NCBI GenBank assembly: GCA_023439125.1
Contig: JAEXOU010000005.1
Span: forward strand, 124,001 to 188,000
Length of the DNA: 64,000 nucleotides
Origin: Bacillota bacterium
Lineage (GTDB): Bacteria > Bacillota > Clostridia > Lachnospirales > Lachnospiraceae
Direction of reading: 5' to 3'
Numbering within the stretch: position 1 is the stretch's first letter; every line of letters begins with the position of its first letter. A program made the position numbers and the translations under genes. Below the pieces are notes generated by a model, which saw nothing but the letters and a program-made list of their open reading frames with translations, was not told the origin of the DNA and made no database searches. Below, piece by piece: positions 18,260-27,490 of the stretch.

Positions 18260-18784
18260 ATGAGAGAAGTACTGGTCGATCATAACGATTATGATGAGAA
18301 TGGTACGATATTTAAGAGAACAGTTGTTAGAGGAATCGTAAAATTGGAGAGAAAATATTTAGTGATTTGTAGTAAGTATGGAGATTGTATGTTTCCAGGC
18401 GGGGGAGTTGAACAAGGTGAGACATATGAGGAGGCATTGATACGGGAAGTTAAGGAAGAAAGTGGTTATCAAGTAATACCTAGTAGTATAAAAGAAAAAA
18501 TACAAGCTTTTGAAAAAAGAAAAATATTAGAGTATGAGAAACGGTTAGGTATTAATTATGATTTATTAGAGATGGAGGCTCATTATTATACATGTGAAGT
18601 AATTGGAGAACCTGATATACTGAACCTAGAAGATTATGAAAAGGATTTAGAACTACATATAGAATTATTATCGTTGGAGGAAATGATTGATAGAAATGAG
18701 ATGGTTAAGGATAACAAAAAGATTCCATGGGTTATACGAGAATTAGCCGTCATGAAAGAATTAGTTAAAATGGCTGTCTCGTAA
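18260..18784 (+). CDS. Nudix hydrolase
   Basis: Hydrolyses a nucleoside diphosphate linked to another group; substrate unknown. The complete Nudix box is GGVEQGETYEEALIREVKEE (about residues 48-67), followed by SGY. It has 174 residues. AGAGGTG precedes the ATG. It ends 70 nt before the alcohol dehydrogenase start and may share a transcript with it. Confidence 0.9.
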   Translation: MREVLVDHNDYDENGTIFKRTVVRGIVKLERKYLVICSKYGDCMFPGGGVEQGETYEEALIREVKEESGYQVIPSSIKEKIQAFEKRKILEYEKRLGINYDLLEMEAHYYTCEVIGEPDILNLEDYEKDLELHIELLSLEEMIDRNEMVKDNKKIPWVIRELAVMKELVKMAVS

Positions 18785-18853
18785 TGTTTTCCTGCAAAAT
18801 GGATATAATACACGGATATGATAAGTGAAATTAAAAGGAGTAGTAAGAATTTG

Positions 18854-20023
18854 ATGAAATCCAATTTTATTTATTACATTCCGACAAAAGTATATTTTGG
18901 AGAAAATAAACTACAGTTCTTAGGCGAAGAGTTAAGAAAATATGGAACGAAGGTATTGCTTGTTTATGGTGGTGGTTCAATTAAGAAAAATGGTCTCTAT
19001 GATAGAATAAGGAAAGAAATTGAAAAATCGGGATTAGAATTATTCGAATATTCTGGCATTGAACCAAATCCAAGACATACCTCAGTGAATCAAGGAGCAG
19101 ACATTTGCAAGAGAGAGAATATTGATGTTCTCTTAGCAGTTGGAGGTGGCTCAGTTATTGATGCGACCAAATTCATCGGTGCCGCAGCATATTATGATGG
19201 AGATGTATGGGACCTTGTAACAAGAAAAGTACCAATTACCCATTGTTTACCAATTATAACTGTCCTTACATTAGCGGCAACTGGTTCCGAGATGAATGCA
19301 GGTGGGGTAATCAGTAATTTGGATACGATGGATAAGATTGGTTTTGGCAACGCATGTATGTTACCAAAAGCTTCTTTCCTTGATCCAACCGTTACTTATT
19401 CGGTGGATCATTATCAAACTGCCTGTGGAAGTGCAGATATTTTTTCGCATGTTCTCGAAGTATATTTTAACTTAAATGAAGATTTATATATGTTGGATCA
19501 CTTTATGGAGGGCTTAATGAAAGCAGTCATAAAGTACGCGCCGATTGCAATGAAAGAACCTGAGAATTATGAGGCTCGTGCAAATCTTATGTGGGCTTCT
19601 TCTTGGGCTATTAATGGATTTATTGAGGGTGGAAAAAATCAAGCTTGGAGTTGTCATCCAATGGAGCATGAGCTTTCTGCTTACTATGATATGACACATG
19701 GATTGGGACTTGCTATTTTAATTCCTCGCTGGATGAAGTATACTTTAAATGAGAGAACTGTTTCTAGATTTGAACAGTATGGGCGCAATGTTTTTGATAT
19801 AAAAAATGACTCAGATCCAATGGTGATTGCAAATAAAGCAATTCATATGACTAGCGAATTCTTTTTTAAGACACTCGGATTAAAGAGTAATCTAAGCGAG
19901 CTTGGAATTGACGAATCGAAGTTTGAAATCATGGCAGAAAAAGCAAGTAAAAATGGTACTATGGAAGCTTTCCAACCATTATATAAAGAGGATATCGAAA
20001 ACATTTACCGTTTGTGTCTATAA
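18854..20023 (+). CDS. iron-containing alcohol dehydrogenase (YqhD/butanol dehydrogenase type)
   Basis: Group III, NAD(P)H-dependent dehydrogenase that reduces aldehydes to alcohols, usually in fermentation or aldehyde detoxification. The nucleotide-binding GGGS motifs (VYGGGSIKKNG, AVGGGSVIDATKF), ATGSEMN, and metal ligands in CGSADIFSHVLE and CHPMEHELSAYYDMTHG are all present. It has 390 residues from the ATG at 18854. An in-frame ATG at 18818 would add 12 residues but places the AAAAGGAG ribosome site inside the gene; a TTG at 18851 is also possible. Confidence 0.94.
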   Translation: MKSNFIYYIPTKVYFGENKLQFLGEELRKYGTKVLLVYGGGSIKKNGLYDRIRKEIEKSGLELFEYSGIEPNPRHTSVNQGADICKRENIDVLLAVGGGSVIDATKFIGAAAYYDGDVWDLVTRKVPITHCLPIITVLTLAATGSEMNAGGVISNLDTMDKIGFGNACMLPKASFLDPTVTYSVDHYQTACGSADIFSHVLEVYFNLNEDLYMLDHFMEGLMKAVIKYAPIAMKEPENYEARANLMWASSWAINGFIEGGKNQAWSCHPMEHELSAYYDMTHGLGLAILIPRWMKYTLNERTVSRFEQYGRNVFDIKNDSDPMVIANKAIHMTSEFFFKTLGLKSNLSELGIDESKFEIMAEKASKNGTMEAFQPLYKEDIENIYRLCL

Positions 20024-20142
20024 TTTTAAAAAGAAAGATGACATAACTTTCATGTATGCAACTTTTTAAGGTACAAATACTATGCTTAAGTCATTTAAAA
20101 AATGATTGGAATTCTTTCTTAGTATGAATAGGAGGGATATTA

Positions 20143-20358
20143 ATGGCAAAAGCAGGTATGAGAAGACCAAGTCCATATGATCCAAAAAATCATGGAACTG
20201 AAAATCATCACAAAATGAATCGTCCAAAGAATGTTCAAACACAAGTTCCTGAAATTCAAGGGGCAGCCAAAACTGGTAATGCAAAAGCAGGACCAATCAA
20301 TGCTCCTAATTGGGCAAGAGACGATTATAAATCAGAAGGAAAGCATACAGGGATATAA
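20143..20358 (+). CDS. small Pro/Asn/Lys-rich protein, unknown
   Basis: A 71-residue hydrophilic protein with MAKAGMRRPSPYDPKNHGTE at the start and repeated Pro, Asn, His and Lys; no hydrophobic segment and no signal peptide, so probably cytoplasmic and little structured. AGGAGGGATATTA gives a very strong ribosome site, and a clear terminator follows, so I believe it is a real gene with its own transcript. I do not recognise a family with a known role. Confidence 0.75.
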   Translation: MAKAGMRRPSPYDPKNHGTENHHKMNRPKNVQTQVPEIQGAAKTGNAKAGPINAPNWARDDYKSEGKHTGI

Positions 20359-20370
20359 TTAATTCAAGGG

Positions 20371-20402
20371 CCTGTTCTCATCTTTGAGGACAGGTTTTTT
20401 TT
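20371..20402 (+). terminator. rho-independent terminator of the small protein gene
   Basis: CCTGTTCTCA pairs with TGAGGACAGG (one G-U pair) around a 3-4 nt loop, then eight T. It starts 12 nt after the stop codon. Confidence 0.88.
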
Positions 20403-20407
20403 AGAAG

Positions 20408-20703
20408 CCTGACGTCATTTTGCACAAAGAATTGTTATGAGTATGGGATGGCAAACATAATTTATACGCAACACGCTTTCGCTTGAATGAAGTTCGTAAC
20501 GGTACGTAATAGCCTAAAGTACAGGCCCAAAGTACCGACGACTTCATAACAGTATGCTCCTAAATTATGTTTGTCATCCCATATTAGCAAGGTAACTTAT
20601 GTACAAAATGACGAATGAAATATTCGAATGGACATTTGATCCCGACATCCTAGGATTATGGTGTTAAAAGTCCTTAAGAAAGAAGTCTGACGTCATTTTG
20701 AAG
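20408..20703. repeat. foldback repeat, copy C (complete) plus a second left end
   Basis: A complete copy runs from TGACGTCATTTTGCACA (20409) to TACAAAATGACG (20613): left arm GGGATGGCAAACATAATTTA, core TTCGTAACGGTACG, then GTACCGACGACTTCATAAC and right arm TAAATTATGTTTGTCATCCC. A spacer follows with the module TTAAAAGTCCTTAAGAAAGA and then a fresh left end TCTGACGTCATTTTG (20688-20702) that stops 16 nt before the tetR stop. It fills the whole gap between two convergent genes. Confidence 0.9.
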
Positions 20704-20718
20704 CACATTTTGCTCTAA

Positions 20719-21279
20719 TTAATTCACTATTTTCATCGGAAAAATCTGGCTCACCATAAACGTTATAAAATCATCTAATGTAATTTGAGGATTACGATTC
20801 CATTTTAAAACAGCGGTTAGAATTCCAGAAAGATAAAATTCTGACAAAAGTTCGACATGATAATCATCCAGTCCTTCTGTAGGGATGAAAAACCGACTTA
20901 ACAGCGGCCAAATAATTTCTTTTAATCGGGTTGTGAATTGAGGGTCACCATTATCACTTAAAAGTACCGTAGAGTACTTAGAATAAGTTTGCATTAATTC
21001 TAAAAAGATACTTAGATTATTAATAAAATCTTGAGGATCTTTTTGTTGAATTGCTTTATTAATCACGCTACTTATCTTATCTAGTATATCATTTTCAATC
21101 TGTGAGAGGATGTCGTAAACATCCTTGTAATATAAATAGAAGGTTCCACGATTATATCCTGCAACTTCTGTAATCTCTTTGATTGATATTTTCTCAATTG
21201 GCTTTTCGCTATAAAGTTGCCAAAAAGCATTTCGTAAACTTAACTTTGTCTGTTCTGTAATATGAGGTTGTTTTTTCAT
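20719..21279 (-). CDS. TetR-family repressor
   Basis: DNA-binding regulator with an N-terminal HTH (about residues 10-55: ISIKEITEVAGYNRGTFYLYYKDVYDIL) and a helical ligand-binding C-terminus; 186 residues. The ATG at 21279 follows AAAGGAGGCATCTAAG; a longer frame from 21315 would place this ribosome site inside the gene. It is divergent from the ABC/FtsX exporter genes, 155 bp away with inverted repeats between, so it very likely represses that operon and itself. Confidence 0.92.
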   Translation of the reverse strand: MKKQPHITEQTKLSLRNAFWQLYSEKPIEKISIKEITEVAGYNRGTFYLYYKDVYDILSQIENDILDKISSVINKAIQQKDPQDFINNLSIFLELMQTYSKYSTVLLSDNGDPQFTTRLKEIIWPLLSRFFIPTEGLDDYHVELLSEFYLSGILTAVLKWNRNPQITLDDFITFMVSQIFPMKIVN

Positions 21280-21305
21280 CTTAGATGCCTCCTTTGCTTT
21301 ATAAT

Positions 21306-21363
21306 AACACGACAACGTGTTGTGTTCAAGTCAATCAACAGTATATCAAGAATTGTTGATTGA
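21306..21363. promoter_or_regulatory. likely TetR operator region
   Basis: Two inverted repeats lie between the divergent genes: an imperfect palindrome around CACGACAACGTGTTGTG (21308-21324) and a perfect 9-bp pair TCAATCAAC (21331-21339) / GTTGATTGA (21355-21363). Their place between tetR and its presumed target suits an operator. Which one is bound cannot be told from sequence. Confidence 0.5.
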
Positions 21364-21434
21364 TGTAGTATTTTAGTTAGGGTATACTATCAATTAATCA
21401 CTAAAGTGTTAGATAACAAAGGAGTAGACAATAA

Positions 21435-22136
21435 ATGGCATATATTGAATTTAATAAAGTTAGTATGGAATATAAAACAGGCGAGACTTCGATTAAAGCA
21501 TTGGATGAGGCATCCTTTCAGGTAGAACAGGGAGAATTGGCTGTTATTTTAGGGGCTTCAGGAGCCGGAAAAACAACAGCACTTAATATCTTAGGTGGAA
21601 TGGATGTTCCGACGTCTGGACAGATTCTAGTCGATGGGATTGAAATAACAAAATATGATCGAAAAAAACTGATCGGATATCGTCGCTCTGACATTGGATT
21701 TGTGTTTCAGTTTTACAACCTCGTACCGAATCTTACCGCAATGGAAAATGTTGAGCTTGCAGTACAGGTATCCAAACAAGCACTCGATGTTTCCGAAGTC
21801 TTAGAACAAGTTGGACTGTCGGATCGTAAAAATAATTTTCCAGCACAGCTTTCTGGTGGAGAACAACAACGTGTCTCGATTGCAAGAGCGTTAGCTAAAA
21901 ATCCAAAGCTTTTACTTTGTGATGAACCTACAGGTGCTTTGGATTATAATACAGGTAAACAGATACTACAGTTATTACAAGATACTTGCAGAAAAGAGAA
22001 AATCACTGTATTAATTATTACGCATAATTCGGCATTAGCGCCAATGGCTGACCGCTTAATTCGATTTAAAAATGGAAAAGTGGTTGAGATAACAGTGAAT
22101 GAGAATCCAAAACCAATATCAGAGATTGAATGGTAA
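21435..22136 (+). CDS. ABC transporter ATPase (MacB/LolD type)
   Basis: A 233-residue ATPase with Walker A GASGAGKT, Q-loop FVFQFYNLVPNL, signature LSGGEQQRVSIARALAKNP, Walker B LLLCDEPTGALD and H-loop ITHN. The GALD motif and overall pattern match the MacB/LolD/FtsE subgroup, whose partners are FtsX-type permeases such as the gene directly downstream. AAAGGAG precedes the ATG. Likely function is export, or removal from the membrane, of a toxic peptide or antibiotic; the ligand is unknown. Confidence 0.95.
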   Translation: MAYIEFNKVSMEYKTGETSIKALDEASFQVEQGELAVILGASGAGKTTALNILGGMDVPTSGQILVDGIEITKYDRKKLIGYRRSDIGFVFQFYNLVPNLTAMENVELAVQVSKQALDVSEVLEQVGLSDRKNNFPAQLSGGEQQRVSIARALAKNPKLLLCDEPTGALDYNTGKQILQLLQDTCRKEKITVLIITHNSALAPMADRLIRFKNGKVVEITVNENPKPISEIEW

Positions 22137-22153
22137 GATAAGAGGTGAAGTTC

Positions 22154-24697
22154 ATGAAGGCTTATAGTAAAGACATCTGGCGTTCAATCAGAAAAGAGAA
22201 AAAAAGATTCTTCTCCATCCTATTAATTACGGTACTTGGAGTTACCATGTTAACTGGTATTAAAGCAGCTTGTGTAGACTTAAGATATTCTGCAGATCAA
22301 TTTTTTGACCAACAAGAATTATTTGATATACGTGTTGTTTCAACCTTAGGCTTAACGAAAGATGATTTAGAAGTATTGAAAACAGTGGAAGCTGTGCAAA
22401 GGGTTGAGGGAGATTATAGTGAAACGAGGTATGTACAGGAAGGGGACAAGAAAAATACCGTTGAGTTAAAGACAATCAAAGAAAATGGAATCAATCGTCC
22501 TTATCTGCTAGAAGGAAATCTTCCACAACAAGTAGATGAGATAGCAGTAACAAAAAAATATCTATCGAAAACAGGAAAAACGATTGGCGATACCGTAACA
22601 ATGGAAAACTCAAATTCTAAGGTTGACGATACTGAGGAAATGATAACTACCACCTATACCATTACTGGAGTTGTAATCGATGTAATGGATATTAATAGTG
22701 ATGAGGGTGCGGCTTCTTTTCGCTCGACAGCTACGACGGATTATACTTTTTTTGTACTAGAGGAAGCAATCGAACATCAAATTTATACAGCGATAGATCT
22801 TATTCTTGAGCAAGGAAAGGAATTTAACACTTATTCTAAAGAATATGAACAATATGTAGGACAAGTGGTTAAAACAATCGAATCTGAATTAAAAGAAAAG
22901 CGTGAACAAGCGAGATATGATGAGATTATCGCTCAAACACAAGCTCAGTTATCTCAGCTAGCACAACAAGAGCAAGCAGCCCAACAAGAGCAGCTAGCAC
23001 AACAAGAGCAAATAGATAATGAGTTAACTAAGATTCAGATGCCAAGATGGTATGTGCAGGATCGTAGCTCCTTAAGTGGTTATGCAAATATACAAACGGA
23101 TGCAGAATGTATTGAAACGATAGGAACTGTATTTCCAATTATTTTCTTTGTAGTCGCGGTATTGATTAGTTTGACAACGATTACTCGTAGAGTGGAGGAA
23201 GAGAGAGGATTAATCGGAACTTATAAATCACTTGGATTTAGCAATCGAGAAATTCAAAGAAAATATTTAGTCTATGCACTAGCTGCTTGTATATTAGGAG
23301 GTATTGTAGGTAATATTTTTGGTTTTATTGTACTACCAAACATTATATTTGTCGTATTTGGTGTCATGTATCAATTACCAGAATATCAGTTACAGTATAA
23401 TACGATTTATGGACTTGGAGGAGTATTATTATTTGCTCTAGGTATTGTGATTGCTACCATCTTATCTTGTAGACATGAATTAAAACAGATGCCTGCAAGA
23501 TTAATTCGACCAAAAGCTCCACGAATAGGGTCTAGAGTATTGCTAGAGCGTTTCACACCAATTTGGAAGCGACTCTCCTTTTTAAATAAAGTGACAGCAA
23601 GAAATTTATTTCGTTATAAAAAGCGTCTCTTTATGACAATCGCTGGAATTATGGGTTGTACTGCCTTAGTATTGTGTGGTTTTGTTATTAAGGATTCAGT
23701 AACTGAACTTTTACCATTACAATATGAGAGGACATATCAGTATGATTTAATGACAGTAGCAAAAACAGAAGAGAATGATAAGCTGTTATCTTATCTTTTC
23801 GAAGAGGACAGAATCGATGATTTTATTAATATCCAGGTTGATTCGGTAAAAATTATGAACGAAGATAAGGATGAAATCAAAGTCCAGTTATTTGTAGTAC
23901 CAGAAGGTCAATCGTTAGAAAATTATATTAATCTTGAGAGTACGAACGATAAGAAAATCACGTTAGAGGATGATGGAATTCTAGTAACACAAAACGCAGG
24001 CAAGGTGCTAGAGTTTGCAGCAGACGATTATGTATATTTACAAACACTAAACTTAGAACAAGCGAATGTAAAAGTAGTGGATTTAGTAAAGAATTATCTT
24101 GGTAACACGATTTATATGACTCAAAGGACATATGAAAAGCTCTTTGGTGAATTCCAACCAAACGGTGTACTTGTAAACCTCAAAGATCATATTGATTCCG
24201 TACAGTATTCCGATGAATTAGGTAAACAAGATGGTGTGATCTCCGTAGTAAGTACGGAAAGTCTAAAAGAAGAATTTGCGACGGCTTTTGCACTTATTAA
24301 TATGGTTGTTTATATCTTAATTATTTTGGCAGCAGGGTTGGCATTTACTGTCTTATTTACGTTATCCACAACCAATATCTCAGAACGAGAGAGAGAGCTT
24401 GCAACGATAAAGGTACTTGGTTTTTATGACAGAGAAGTATATTCCTATGTAAATAAAGAAACTTTAATTTTGACGGGAATTGGTATTTTGTTCGGTCTAC
24501 CTTTAGGTTATCTTCTCGGCAATGGGTTAACCCTAGTGCTAAGAATGCCTTCGATTCATTTTGCAGTGTCGATCTATCCAATTAGTTATGTTATTTCAGC
24601 AGTCATGTCATTTATCTTTGCACTTGTAGTAAACTTGATGACAAATCGATCTCTAGATGGTATTGAACCAGTAGAGGCACTCAAGAGTGTAGAATAG
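22154..24697 (+). CDS. FtsX-type ABC permease with Gln-rich coiled coil
   Basis: An 847-residue permease with two FtsX domains: helices at about 20-40 and 325-455, then a second set at about 500-520 and 700-840. An outer domain follows the first helix. Residues about 255-290 form a Gln/Ala-rich coiled coil with repeated AQQEQ units, probably protruding from the cell. AGAGGTG lies 6 nt before the ATG at 22154, so I prefer it to the GTG at 22145. It is 17 nt behind its ATPase gene. Confidence 0.92.
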   Translation: MKAYSKDIWRSIRKEKKRFFSILLITVLGVTMLTGIKAACVDLRYSADQFFDQQELFDIRVVSTLGLTKDDLEVLKTVEAVQRVEGDYSETRYVQEGDKKNTVELKTIKENGINRPYLLEGNLPQQVDEIAVTKKYLSKTGKTIGDTVTMENSNSKVDDTEEMITTTYTITGVVIDVMDINSDEGAASFRSTATTDYTFFVLEEAIEHQIYTAIDLILEQGKEFNTYSKEYEQYVGQVVKTIESELKEKREQARYDEIIAQTQAQLSQLAQQEQAAQQEQLAQQEQIDNELTKIQMPRWYVQDRSSLSGYANIQTDAECIETIGTVFPIIFFVVAVLISLTTITRRVEEERGLIGTYKSLGFSNREIQRKYLVYALAACILGGIVGNIFGFIVLPNIIFVVFGVMYQLPEYQLQYNTIYGLGGVLLFALGIVIATILSCRHELKQMPARLIRPKAPRIGSRVLLERFTPIWKRLSFLNKVTARNLFRYKKRLFMTIAGIMGCTALVLCGFVIKDSVTELLPLQYERTYQYDLMTVAKTEENDKLLSYLFEEDRIDDFINIQVDSVKIMNEDKDEIKVQLFVVPEGQSLENYINLESTNDKKITLEDDGILVTQNAGKVLEFAADDYVYLQTLNLEQANVKVVDLVKNYLGNTIYMTQRTYEKLFGEFQPNGVLVNLKDHIDSVQYSDELGKQDGVISVVSTESLKEEFATAFALINMVVYILIILAAGLAFTVLFTLSTTNISERERELATIKVLGFYDREVYSYVNKETLILTGIGILFGLPLGYLLGNGLTLVLRMPSIHFAVSIYPISYVISAVMSFIFALVVNLMTNRSLDGIEPVEALKSVE

Positions 24698-24705
24698 AGA
24701 AGTTG

Positions 24706-24907
24706 GACGTCATTTTGCACAAAGTAATGTAATGAGTATGGGATGCCAAACATAATTTATTCGCAACACGCTTTCGCTTGAATGAAGCCGTAGCGGTACA
24801 TAAGGGCCTAAAATACAGGCCCAAAGTACCGACGACTTCATAACAGTTGCTCCTAAATTATGTTTGGCATCCCATCTTTAGCAAGGTTACTAATGTGCAA
24901 AATGGCG
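24706..24907. repeat. foldback repeat, copy D (complete)
   Basis: Starts GACGTCATTTTGCACA 8 nt after the permease stop and ends TGTGCAAAATGGCG. The left arm reads GGGATGCCAAACATAATTTA and the right arm TAAATTATGTTTGGCATCCC. Both differ from most copies (GATGACAAAC / GTTTGTCATC) at one position each, and the two changes keep the pair intact. Confidence 0.9.
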
Positions 24908-24955
24908 ATTGGAGTTATAGAAAAGTCCTATTGACACCTTAATCCTACTATGGGA

Positions 24956-25180
24956 TAGCTGAATATTGAATAAGAGAATGAAGGGTGATGAAGATATAGC
25001 ATTACCCTTCATTTTTTCATATATTAGGAAATTTCTCTGAATTTCCTAATATATGAAAATGCTCCGCAGGATGCGCACTACGCTACGGCGCGGAACAAAA
25101 GCTGTGCTTGTAAAGTGTTGCTCGTGAGAGTGTGCGAAGCACACTTTTGTTCTGATTTTAGTTTGTGCGAGCTCCTTTTT
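24956..25180. repeat. decayed relative of the CAAGGGGCTGTCGCAC foldback element
   Basis: TAGCTGAATATT then AGAATGAAGGGTGATG matches, in reverse orientation, the end of the element at 18008-18188. The far end GTGCGAGCTCCTTTT resembles a worn GTGCGACAGCCCCTT. Inside are further hairpins: AATGAAGGGT-ATG/CAT-ACCCTTCATT, CATATATTAGGAAATT/AATTTCCTAATATATG, and AACAAAAG-TGTGCTT/AAGCACA-CTTTTGTT. From here to the next gene, about 160 nt, I see nothing further except a ribosome site. Confidence 0.6.
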
Positions 25181-25340
25181 CTTTTAACAGAATTTAGTAC
25201 ATTGCCTTTTAGTTACCACTTATGGTAATCTATAGGTAGGGTATATGAAGGATAAGAAGAAAGGAGGATTCAATAACGAAGATAAGGTGGTTAATGAAAC
25301 TGACCATGATGGAAAATAAATATGAAAGGAAGAATGATAT

Positions 25341-26831
25341 TTGAATGTATTTAAAACTAAATTTAAAGAAGTTATATCTTCTGTTCTCCCAATCACAATC
25401 ATAGTACTAATATTACATTTTACACTAACACCACTGGAGACGCCGTTACTAATTCGCTTTTTAATTGGTGCAGCACTCATCATTATAGGATTAACTATAT
25501 TTTTAGTTGGAGTTGATACTGGCATTACTCCAATTGGAAATCATATGGGTTCAACAATCGCAAAGACGAATAAGCTTTGGTTTGTAGGAATTGCTGGTTT
25601 GTTACTTGGCTTTTTTATATCAGTTGCAGAGCCTGATTTGCATATTTTGGCAGGACAGGTAGATGCGGTTTCCTCTGGACTGATATCGAAAGGTAGTATC
25701 GTTATCGTCGTATCACTTGGTATCGCATTAATGCTAACCATTGGTCTAATAAGAATTGTATATAATATCCCATTATACAAATTACTAATGATAATTTATG
25801 GGATTGTTTTTGTTTTTGCCATTTTTACATCACGTGAGTTTTTGGCAATATCCTTTGATGCATCTGGTGCTACAACAGGAGCATTGACAGTTCCGTTTGT
25901 TTTAGCACTTGCTTTGGGTGTATCAAAATTGAAGAAAGATAGTAAAGCATCAGAAAAGGATAGCTTTGGTTTAGTTGCAATTGCTTCGACAGGTGCAATT
26001 CTTGCCGTAATGATCATGAGTATCCTTAAAAATACAAACGAAATTACAGGTAGTTTAGAACAAGAAGCAGTATCAGATTCTATTCTAGCTCCTTTTTTTA
26101 AACATTTTCCTAAGTTAGCTGGAGAGGTTATAATTGCCTTGTTACCAGTATTAATTGTATTTCTATTTGCTCAGCTATTTAAATTAAAATTACATAAAAG
26201 AGAGGTAAGAAAAATACTTTTTGGCGTTCTTTTTACCTTCATTGGATTAGTGTTATTTTTGGTTGGCGTAAATGCTGGATTTATGGAAGTAGGAACTGTG
26301 GTCGGACATAGTGTAGCTTCCTTGGATAGCAAAGTGTATGTCGTTATCATTGGATTTGTTCTTGGTGTAGTAACGATACTTGCAGAGCCAGCAGTTTATG
26401 TTTTAACTCATCAAATTGAAGATGTTACAAGCAGATACGTAAAACGAAATGTTGTAATGATTAGTTTAGCACTTGGAGTTGGAGTGTCAGTTGCATTATC
26501 TATGATTCGTATTCTAATTCCGGAATTACAGTTATGGCAGTATTTGCTTCCAGGCTATTTGATATCTCTTGGAATGACTTTATTTGCACCAAAATTATTC
26601 GTTGGTATTGCATTTGATTCTGGGGGTGTTGCTTCAGGACCGATGACAGCGACCTTTATTCTAGCATATGCACAAGGAGCTGCTGAGGCGATTGAAGGTG
26701 CGAATGTATTAGTCGATGGCTTCGGTATGATTGCAATGGTGGCGATGGCTCCACTCATTGCGTTACAGATCTTGGGATTAATCTTTAAATTCAAGTCTAA
26801 GAAAGTAGGGCTTAACGATGATGGAAAATAA
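25341..26831 (+). CDS. DUF1538 membrane protein
   Basis: A 496-residue membrane protein made of two related halves: IGLTIFLVGVDTGITPIGNHMG in the first half and IGLVLFLVGVNAGFMEVGTVVG in the second, each followed by several helices and an SFDASGATTGALTVPF or AFDSGGVASGPMTATF motif. This internal duplication is typical of DUF1538, thought to be a transporter or channel of unknown substrate. The start appears to be TTG at 25341 after GAAAGGAAG. It overlaps the following P-II gene by 14 bp, so the two almost surely work together. Confidence 0.88.
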   Translation: MNVFKTKFKEVISSVLPITIIVLILHFTLTPLETPLLIRFLIGAALIIIGLTIFLVGVDTGITPIGNHMGSTIAKTNKLWFVGIAGLLLGFFISVAEPDLHILAGQVDAVSSGLISKGSIVIVVSLGIALMLTIGLIRIVYNIPLYKLLMIIYGIVFVFAIFTSREFLAISFDASGATTGALTVPFVLALALGVSKLKKDSKASEKDSFGLVAIASTGAILAVMIMSILKNTNEITGSLEQEAVSDSILAPFFKHFPKLAGEVIIALLPVLIVFLFAQLFKLKLHKREVRKILFGVLFTFIGLVLFLVGVNAGFMEVGTVVGHSVASLDSKVYVVIIGFVLGVVTILAEPAVYVLTHQIEDVTSRYVKRNVVMISLALGVGVSVALSMIRILIPELQLWQYLLPGYLISLGMTLFAPKLFVGIAFDSGGVASGPMTATFILAYAQGAAEAIEGANVLVDGFGMIAMVAMAPLIALQILGLIFKFKSKKVGLNDDGK

Positions 26832-27483
26832 AATGGAATGTATGGAATTGGAATTAATTAGTCTGATTGTAAATATTGGTATGGGTAGTAAAATGCTAAA
26901 AAAAGCAAAATCTTATGGCATTCATGGAGGAACGATCTTATTAGCTAAGGGTACCGTTAATAGTAAAATCTGGGATTACCTTGGTCTTTCGGATATTCAA
27001 AAAGAAATCGTATATATGGTTGCAGAAAAAAAATTATCATATGAGGTCTTGGAAAAACTCAACGAGGAATTCAAATTGTACAAACCAAATCACGGTATTG
27101 CATATACGACCTCAATCGGGTCGGCAATCGGAACCAAGGGTGATCATAAGACTGAAGTAGAAGGAAGGGAAGAGACAACGATGTATCAAGTGATAACAAC
27201 AATCGTGGATAAAGGAAAAGCTGAGGATGTAATTGATGCAGCCAGAAAAGCAGGATCAAAGGGTGGTACAATCATTAATGGTAGAGGTTCTGGTATTCAT
27301 GAGACAAGTAAGGTATTCCATATGGACATTGAGCCTGAAAAAGAGATTGTTATTATCCTTTCTGAGCATGAGATGACCGAAGGAATTGTTTCAGTAATCC
27401 GTGAAGAATTAAAGATTGATGAACCAGGAAAAGGAATTATCTATGTTCAAGATGTAAATCAGACTTATGGTATCGCAAAATAA
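26818..27483 (+). CDS. tandem P-II-like signalling protein
   Basis: A 221-residue protein made of two GlnB-like domains. Domain 1 (about 5-100) has SYGIHGGTILLAKGT; domain 2 (about 118-218) has RKAGSKGGTIINGRGSG, the classical P-II core. A single P-II is about 110 residues and works as a trimer, so this protein carries two in one chain. P-II proteins gate membrane transporters according to nucleotide or nitrogen status. The overlap with DUF1538 suggests it regulates that membrane protein. ATG at 26818 or 26821. Confidence 0.88.
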   Translation: MMENKMECMELELISLIVNIGMGSKMLKKAKSYGIHGGTILLAKGTVNSKIWDYLGLSDIQKEIVYMVAEKKLSYEVLEKLNEEFKLYKPNHGIAYTTSIGSAIGTKGDHKTEVEGREETTMYQVITTIVDKGKAEDVIDAARKAGSKGGTIINGRGSGIHETSKVFHMDIEPEKEIVIILSEHEMTEGIVSVIREELKIDEPGKGIIYVQDVNQTYGIAK

Positions 27484-27490
27484 GAAAAAG

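Noticed and set aside
18818..18853. Longer N-terminus for the alcohol dehydrogenase
   Set aside because: The ribosome site AAAAGGAG would be inside the gene, and the family begins near the ATG at 18854.
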